Shown here: one piece after another, positions 57,467 through 64,000 of the stretch | Numbering within the stretch: position 1 is the stretch's first letter | How the letters are laid out: every line of letters begins with the position of its first letter | Assembly: GCA_020631735.1 (NCBI GenBank) | Contig: CM036159.1 | Span: forward strand, 97,208,701-97,272,700 | DNA: 64,000 nucleotides | Source: Saccharum officinarum | Taxonomy: Eukaryota > Streptophyta > Magnoliopsida > Poales > Poaceae | Reading direction: 5' to 3' | Notes under the pieces: generated by a model | Seen by the model: only the letters and a program-made list of their open reading frames with translations | Told to the model about the DNA's origin: nothing | Databases searched by the model: none | Translations under genes and position numbers: made by a program

Positions 57467-59248
57467 TCATCCCAAAATGATGGGCGAATTCTCATCACCA
57501 CCTGTCTCTATTATTACAAAGTCTGTAGGAACATACGAGCTACCCACTCGTACACATATGTCTTCTAGAATTCTCTTGGTGTAGCAAAGTGACTGGTCTG
57601 CAAGCTGCAAGCACATGGTTGTGTACAATAAAGGATAATTAAATATTTTATCATAGATTACCTTAGGTATGATGTTGACGCTTGTACCGAAGTCACAGAT
57701 AGCTTCGTTAAAGTTTATGCTTCCAAAGGAGATCGGGATGACAGATCTTCTTGGATCACCTTTCTTAATCGGTAGAGTCTCGTCGTTCCATCCTTTGGAG
57801 ATAGGGTCACTCCAATAACTTCCTGCATTAAATATGTCTACAATATTTATAGTTTCTAGATCTTCTAGTTGTTCTAGAATTTTACCTTTGTTGGCAGGAA
57901 CAATATTGACAAGCTGCTGTAACTGAGACTCTAGCATCTTATTGAAACTAAGCTGATTCTTAATGACAGTAGAGAAATTATCCATTCTATTATTAATTGT
58001 TTCTAGCATTTTATCATTGGATGCTAATTTCTTAGACAAACTATCTATTAATTTTCCTTGATTAAGCACTAACTCTCTTAGAGGTGGTTGATTGAAAGAA
58101 TTATTACCTTGATAATTACCTGAGTAGTTACCTGAGTAGTTAGGCCTCTGCTGCTGATTCCAACCTTGATTCTATTGAGGACGGTAGTAGTTATTATTGT
58201 TATTATTATTATTATTGAGGTAGTTCACATCCTCTTGTAGCTCTGGGCAATTGCTTCCTAAGTGCCTAATGTCTCCACACTCTTCACAAGTCATGCGGGA
58301 ATCATGAATGTGCATGACTTCCTTCTTCTCTTTGGCTTTCTCATCAAGCCTCTTCATAAGTAGGTCCATCTTGGCAGACAGCATGTCCACCTCCTTTAAC
58401 TGGTGCATACCTCCACCTCTCTTGCGGGTTTGAGTTCTTTCTTTGTTCCAACCTTGGTTGGACGCCATTTTCTCCACAAGAGTTGTGGCTTGATTGATTG
58501 TAAGTGATAAGAATGCTTCTCCAGCGGCAGCATCCATAGTCTCATGGGTGCTATTAGTAAGCCCATGATAGAAGGTCTGCATAAGTAGCCAATTCTCCAT
58601 TCCATGATAGAGACATTCTAGGATATAATCTTGAAAGCGCTCCCATGCTTCTAGGACTAACTCATCATGTTGCTGCTGAAAACTTGATATCTTCCCACGA
58701 AGAGCATTTGTCTTACCCATGGGAAAGAACTTCACCAAGAAATTGGTGGAACAGAGTGCCCACATAGTATTCTTCTCCTTATTTGCATAGAACCACTGCT
58801 TCGCTCTCCCCAAGAGTGAGAATGGAAAGAGGCAAAGTAGTATGGCATCTCTGGGAACATCCTTGATGGTGAAAGTGCTGCAAATCTCTAGAAAGTGTTG
58901 GAGATGAGCACTAGCATCTTCATGTGCCTTCCCACAAAACTGGCTAGCTTGTACCATGTTGATCAACGCTGGCTTTAGTTCAAAGTTTTGCTCAATCTCT
59001 ATCGTAGGTCCAGTCCGGATATTAGCTGTAGTTGGAGCTGAGAACTCACGAAGTGACTTATTTGCCATAGTGTCGAACTCTGGTGTTAAGTTTTGAACTA
59101 TGCTCGGTTGGCCTTCTGAATCAGAGAGTGGAGCTTCAAGCTGAGATGATGATGTTTCTGATTAAACTCTCTTTAGCTTGGCTCTTGCACTCCTGAATAA
59201 CAATTCTGGATTATCGATGAAATTATCTAGACGGCCAAACCTGCTCAT
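57467..59248 (-). pseudogene. Athila-like gag with zinc knuckle and first protease region (three stops)
   Basis: A single frame from ATG 59248 (MSRFGRLDNF) holds the gag core (NMVQASQFCGKAHEDAS, FLEICSTFTIKDVPRDAI, AKQWFYANKEKNT). A CCHC knuckle CEECGDIRHLGSNC lies at ~58270, a run of nine asparagines at ~58190-58215, a coiled region (LIDSLSKKLASNDKMLE) and the protease (ICDFGTSVNIIP, ENSPIILG). Stops at 59162-59164 (TAA), 58172-58174 (TAG) and 57467-57469 (TGA) all stand where the family has Gln, Gln and Arg, so the gene is dead through point changes rather than indels. It is the first gene after the primer site. Confidence 0.88.
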
Positions 59249-59386
59249 ACATTACCCTGTATATCATATATAAAATAGACAGAAGACAAGGGTAAGGCTG
59301 TATGAGAAGAGAAATATGATGGTTTCTTGATCACATTAGTGGATGCAAGTGATGGCTCATTATCCTTTGGATAGCAATTCAACCTT

Positions 59387-59403
59387 CCCCGGCAACGGCG
59401 CCA
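59387..59403 (-). promoter_or_regulatory. Primer-binding site, tRNA-Asp type
   Basis: On the minus strand TGGCGCCGTTGCCGGGG is a perfect complement to the 3' end of plant tRNA-Asp. It lies 8 bases inside the 5' LTR. Confidence 0.93.
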
Positions 59404-59411
59404 AAAATGCT

Positions 59412-59721
59412 TGTTGGCATTTCTTAGCGTCACTTAAGCTATGTTGTCATCCCCAGCATGGCGCCAGAAATGTGGTATTAAATAAATGCAATTGCTCCTC
59501 TAGAAATAAATATGAAATCCACAAGCGCACAGATAATACCAATGTAGCATTTTAACCAGGAGTAATCCAGGTATTGTTATTTATATTTTACCACTGGGTA
59601 GGGATACTAAGGATAATGGGCAATGAGCAATGAGCATTGAGCATTGAGCATCACTATAGATACTAATGGAGAGCATAACCATGTCTTTATCTCTCTTCTC
59701 ATACAGGTTAAGTGTCACAAG

Positions 59722-59761
<40 letters not shown>

Positions 59762-60973
59762 TAAAGATAACTGGTAAGCACATAGCCATATAATGATAAA
59801 CATCTCAATAGACTACTCTAGATATATAGCACTAGCATGGATTAGGACGAACTATAGGGATAATCCTAAGTTATTCTAACTATGAAGTCAAAGCATACGA
59901 TGATTAGTGCAATTACACTTAGCAATCATAGCAAGAACAGGTTATATCTACGCATAGTGATATTACTAAGGAAGATATAGAACATAACCATAACTTTTCT
60001 GTAATAGTTTTGCTCTGCCTGCCCTATACTCAGGAGGTGGACTACAGAGGACTCAACAGGACTGTCACTCCCACAATCTACCACACGATCCGGAATATAG
60101 GGTACAATCACAGGTAAATATGGTATAGGCACCACGCCTACACAATGTTTCCCACTTACCCATGATATCAATAAGTAAGCGCTATACGACCCTATACTTG
60201 AATATAAATCTAATCGAACTATGCCAAGCATATAATCAAAGTAGACTAAGAATAATATAATTGAGAACATAAGCAAATAGAGCAAAGTCATATCCAAAAT
60301 GATAGAATAGACTAAAGTCATATTCATACAAATGATGAACTAGATAATATAATATAAGAACAAATACAAAAGTAGGATAGAATTACCAAAGTATTCTCCA
60401 ACAGATCCAGAAATCAAGCAATGCTTGGATCCTTCTAGTGCTAATCCTATGTAGCTATGCTAAACTAGAGATCTAATTGAGATGGTAGCTCTAGGGCTTC
60501 TATGAATGAGATGAATTGGAATTGAGATTGAATTAGGGTTTCTCCTGGGGTCAGGGGACTTACTTATATAGCCCTTTAGGAAATACCACAGCCCTTGGAT
60601 CAAATCGACCTTGATCTACAATTATTATTGATCCTCAAAGGCGGTGGAGGCATAATCCGCGAGGTTGACCATGATTGGCCACCACAGGGGGGCGGGCGCC
60701 CCTGCTGTGGGCCCGTTTCGTCTCCTGTTTGTTTCTAGAGTCTTCTCATATCTTTCACATTCCAGAAAAGTTATGTATAACCTCTTTGTCTCTATGTAAA
60801 TCTGACATGTGGGTCTCCTTTACTTATTTCCTGATAACCCCCTGCAAAAATAGATATTCACCAAAACTCGTGGAATTCTGTCAGTGTGACCCCTATATCT
60901 AGATAGTATTTGTATTTAGATCATTTCTCATGCTATGTTGATGGTTAAAAATGATACTTATCTATCGTCAATA
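59412..60973 (-). mobile_element. 5' LTR of the Athila-like element
   Basis: It matches 48420-49996 throughout, with a longer TA microsatellite and fewer aatgagc units. The last bases read cgtcaata instead of cgtcaaca, one substitution at the terminus. The duplication ggcac follows. Confidence 0.93.
59725..59757. repeat. (TA)n microsatellite within the LTR
   Basis: About 16 TA repeats; the other LTR has about five at the same place (~48750). Confidence 0.9.
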
Positions 60974-61390
60974 GGCACAAGGAAAGGCCCTGCTAGGAAG
61001 GTGGTGGCAGAGGCGGTGCAAGCAACAGCGTCAACGACAATCGCTTTCACACGGACGGTGGCGTAGGGACATGAGTTGTTGATGGGCCTGTGTTCACAGT
61101 CCAACAAGCAAAGGCGGTTCGTGGAGAATTTTCTTGGAATGCCCTTGTCAGCGTACACAAATAATAGAATATTCCCAACATGTATACCACCGTCATGGGG
61201 TATTGCGGTCATTGTACTTGGCGACAAACAGTGCCCTATAAAAGGGAGGTGTAAATGTTATAAAGGGTTGGTTGGCAAATGCATTAATGAAACTCTAACC
61301 TTCTTTGAGTCCACTTGTCTAAGACCTCCGCTCAGAGCATCGGCCGAGCGGAGGCTCATTTGACTACTTGCGGGAACCGCTATTCTAACA
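60974..61390 (+). mobile_element. Right part of the split gypsy LTR, with TATA box
   Basis: Continues 48125-48419 and ends ...ctattctaaca at 61390 just before a primer site. cctataaaagg at ~61235-61245 is a good TATA box, and tccgctcagagcatcggccgagcgga around 61330 can form a hairpin. No 3' partner LTR is in the window. Confidence 0.75.
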
Positions 61391-61391
61391 T

Positions 61392-61403
61392 TGGCGCCCA
61401 CCG
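61392..61403 (+). promoter_or_regulatory. Primer-binding site, tRNA-Lys type
   Basis: tggcgcccaccg complements the 3' end of plant tRNA-Lys and starts one base after the LTR. This is usual for gypsy elements of the TAT type. Confidence 0.85.
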
Positions 61404-61427
61404 CGTGTTGGCCAAGCAAAACCCACG

Positions 61428-61773
61428 ATGGCAGGGAAAAGTAGGGCCTCCGCAAGAGCGCCCACGACCTCCACCTTGAGAGGGAGGCCCAGGCATAGCA
61501 CCCATAGCACGTACGCTACAGTCATAGAAGACCAACCTGAGGAAGATCTAGTGACCTAAGATCAGCCTCGGACACCGAAGGTCCAGCAAGCACCAGGTCT
61601 AACACCTGAGCAAGAGCTCCAACAACTACAGGCTTAGTTGCAGAGCATGTAGCAAGAAAGGGATAGAGTTGCAGCGGCATTCGTCGCAAGCTAGCAAGCA
61701 GCCCAAACTTTAGCCCAAGCGGCAGAAATCAGGCAACAGCTTGCCCTCCTGCAAGCAGAGATAGAGCATGCAG
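61428..61773 (+). pseudogene. Gag N-terminal fragment of a TAT-like gypsy element
   Basis: MAGKSRASARAPTTSTL begins at 61428. A TAA stops it after about 43 codons, and further in-frame stops (TAG near 61634 and 61657) interrupt a Gln/Ala-rich coiled region (QLALLQAEIEHA). It is cut at 61773 by another LTR. No functional product is expected. Confidence 0.7.
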
Positions 61774-62178
61774 CGTAACACCCTGGTATTAAGCTTGCAT
61801 TAGCATTCCAAATCATGTGCATAAGCATTATCATGCATTCATAAGCATTACATGAAATATAAACTTGAAACATGCTAATGAAACATGTATGTTGCATAGT
61901 CTTGTTTCAATAGGTTGGATGCCATGTTATTGCTTGTTTTGCCATGTTTGTACCTTGTTTGATCACTTAAACAACTTAGAAACATTTGGGATGCAATTTG
62001 GAGCAAAGCTTAAATTAACTATTTTCTCAAATATTGCTTTTAAAATAATCTTCCAAAAATGGGGTTTTGATTTAATTTGACTCTAAATCTTTAACTCAAA
62101 AACTAGTTGGAATTTGACTTTGTTTCTTTTGGCAAACTTGAAGAACAAAAAATTTGGAACAACTTTTATTTTTGGGTC
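61774..62178 (+). mobile_element. Fragment of a Tekay-like LTR start
   Basis: cgtaacaccctggtattaag and the following gcataagcattatcatgc...catgaaatataaac parallel the openings of the LTRs of elements A and B (tgtaacaccccagg...). The first base is C instead of T. It is cut at 62178 by the next LTR. Confidence 0.6.
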
Positions 62179-63377
62179 TGTAAGGTCCTAGATGGCTAGA
62201 GGGGGGTGAATAGCCAATAAAAAAATTCTACAAGCACTACTAAGCAAACTTGTTAGAATAACAAACGGCGTAAAGCGAGTTTTGCTTAGCCAAAGGTGGT
62301 GATGCAAGCCTCCTATCCACAAGTCTAGTAGATTATGATCTCTAGTTCACACAAGAGCTATGTCACTAATTTAACACTAGACAACAAGCTAACAACACTA
62401 CTAGCAAAGCTACTACAAGAGCTACACAAGATAATCTAGTAAAGATAAGTGCAAGAGAGAGGATTGTGATTCTTATACTGACGGTGAGGAGAAGATGTTG
62501 CCAATCACCAAGATGATATACAATCAATCAATATTGACAATAACTCAATATGAAGACCAATCACCGGGAGACAAGAGACACAATATTTTTGTTCACCCAG
62601 TGTTCACTTGTGCACCGACAAGCTACGTCACCGGTTGTGTCGACCAACACTTAGATGGTTCCCCGGTGTGACCCTCAAGTCACTTGCCCCTCAAGGCACG
62701 CCCTGCAAGGCACCGCAAGACACCACTCTCAAGTGAGGTAACTCAATGACACGCGCATTCCACTAGAGTTGCTTTTGGCGTCCCGCCGAGGAAAGCACAA
62801 GAACCTCTCACACACAACCGGAGGTGGCCAAGAACAATCACCTTCTCTTGCCAATGCCTCTAACAATCTTCAAGCCAACTAGGAGCGGTACTCTCCAAGA
62901 GTAACAAGAAAACCACCGGCTAAACCACCCACAAGTGCCACTAGATGCCCTCAAGCTATGCAATGCACTTTGGGATCACTCAATCTCACTTTTGATTTGC
63001 AAACAAGCAAGAGAGATGAGTGGGAGGAGTAGCTCTAGCTCAAAGGATGCACAAGAGTGTTAGAAATGCCAAGCAACCTCCCCAAGGGCCGGCCAACGAG
63101 TATTTAAAAGCATCCCATCCAAATAGAGTCGTTGCCACTCCACTGACCGTTTTTTCGGGATGACCGGACGCACCGGTCGAAACTGACCGGACGCGCTTTA
63201 CCGCGTCCGTCGCCCTGCGACGTCCACGTGTCCCTCAAATTCAAACGCGACCGTTAGATCCTCCAACGGTCACTGTGCGCCAACGGTCAAACGCTATGAC
63301 CGGACGTGCTGCTCAAACGACGACGCGCGCCGTCGCACGAGTACCGCCGCCCGCAAAGCAACGACCGGACGCTCTCT
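62179..63377 (+). mobile_element. LTR of the tgtaaggtcc family, running into a gap
   Basis: It opens tgtaaggtcctagatggc, like the solo LTR at 14963, and shares its order of parts: caatcaatcaat stretch, fragments such as aagcaagagagatgagtgg, and the gaccggacgc motif cluster (63157-63377). The right end is lost in the gap and not recognised after it. Internal sequence is absent. Confidence 0.75.
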
Positions 63378-63477
63378 NNNNNNNNNNNNNNNNNNNNNNN
63401 NNNNNNNNNNNNNNNNNNNNNNNNNNNNNNNNNNNNNNNNNNNNNNNNNNNNNNNNNNNNNNNNNNNNNNNNNNNNN
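63378..63477. other. Assembly gap (100 N)
   Basis: One hundred N inside the LTR's GC-rich motif cluster, a likely place for assembly failure. Confidence 0.99.
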
Positions 63478-64000
63478 AACTTGACACCACCATATGTTGT
63501 GGTATCATAAGTGTCAATAATTTTGACTTCACATTGAGTAACCCCTTTCTTCTATTGCAAGGGGAACGAAGCCTTCACTAGGTAGATAGTCATCCTTATT
63601 TATTTTTTACTGCTTCATCGTGTTTTTGTAATAATGGTGTGTGAGTGGGTAATAGTGGAATAGGTATAAAGGTATTTTGGAATAATTTTTTTTTGCATAA
63701 TGATAGTGGTGGGTAATTTTTATTAACAAGCGTATGGGTAATTTCCCTCAGTTAATGCGGTAAGTTGGAAGCCTTAAGAAGTAAAGTGAAGATTCCTTTT
63801 GTGTGTGGGGGGGGGGGGGCTGGATCAATGGAAATATGGGGAGGGTGAGGGAGAAGAAGAAGTGGAGGAAAGAAGAAAACTGGAAGAAAGAAGAAGAAAC
63901 CAGCCCCCCCTGAGCTCCTCATGAAAGTTCGGCCATTGACCTTAGGAAGAGGCGTTGACACTGGACAGAGGTTGAAGATGAAGATCGAGTCAGCCGTAAA
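63478..64000. other. Unassigned sequence with low-complexity tracts
   Basis: No gene is seen. There is a G13 run at 63807-63819 and a purine-rich gaagaagaag stretch at 63850-63900. The open frame on the minus strand is Phe/Pro low complexity. Confidence 0.4.

Larger units (their letters stand above)
48420..60973 (-). mobile_element. Athila-like gypsy element, 12.55 kb including a nested element, TSD ggcac
   Basis: Direct LTRs lie at 48420-49996 and 59412-60973, with ggcac immediately outside both (48415-48419 and 60974-60978). Primer site, gag and protease frames show minus-strand orientation. Without the nested 51681-55844 element it is about 8.4 kb. It has gag and two protease-like regions but no reverse transcriptase, RNase H or integrase, so it is non-autonomous. 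The two LTRs differ by roughly 4 percent over the part I compared by eye, which implies a moderately old insertion. Confidence 0.93.

Overview
The window is a stretch of plant nuclear DNA, almost certainly from a grass and probably a panicoid (sorghum / Miscanthus / sugarcane type). The reasons are spliced genes with GT-AG introns, gene-dense islands inside deeply nested LTR retrotransposons, grass-type CACTA, MULE, hAT and MITE sequences, and LTR and gag/pol sequences of familiar grass Ty3/gypsy clades. Three runs of exactly 100 N (6589-6688, 35518-35617, 63378-63477) are assembly gaps. I cannot name the species. Only two ordinary host genes are visible. One is a two-exon gene for a 120-residue double-membrane-span protein (2802-3646). 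The other is a gene of at least 19 exons for a WDR6-type WD40 protein (6689-12721, + strand), the family that partners the tRNA wobble 2'-O-methyltransferase. It loses its 5' end in a gap and carries two single-base frameshifts. Everything else is mobile-element sequence or unassigned DNA. Layout: 1-2800, degenerate tandem repeat and a MITE; 2800-3900, small membrane-protein gene; 5760-6588, a Ty1/copia LTR and broken gag next to a gap; 6689-12721, WDR6; 13193-17089, a gypsy protease/RT fragment and a CACTA-like element holding a solo LTR with a perfect 5-bp target duplication. From 18518 to 35517 there are nested chromodomain-type (Tekay-like) gypsy elements. Element A lies on the minus strand (LTR 20287-25306, decayed pol with integrase and chromodomain 25329-27412). 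Element B lies on the plus strand (LTR 27413-31266) and interrupts A's pol, so the two very long LTRs form a large inverted repeat. Element B's leader carries an extra 201-codon ORF (32039-32644) whose first ~22 residues copy the histone H3 tail, followed by a coiled coil and an acidic tail; gag follows at 33309. This is the most unusual item in the window. From 36157 to 46690 there are a decayed hAT transposase (minus), two LTR-like sequences in opposite orientation, a MuDR-type MULE transposase split by one of them, and a convergent GRF zinc-finger pseudogene. From 48125 to 61774 three elements are nested. A tRNA-Lys-primed gypsy LTR is split by an Athila-like element (48420-60973, minus strand, TSD ggcac, tRNA-Asp primer site, gag and two protease-like regions but no RT). 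That element is in turn split by a young 4.2-kb non-autonomous element (51681-55844, + strand, TSD gaaaa) with one intact gag-protease ORF that runs into its own 3' LTR. 61774-63377 holds further LTR fragments. Functionally the window shows two host genes embedded in heterochromatin-like nested retroelements. Premature stops in the two older gypsy elements inspected are all explained by C-to-T change at Gln or Arg codons, as expected for methylated DNA.
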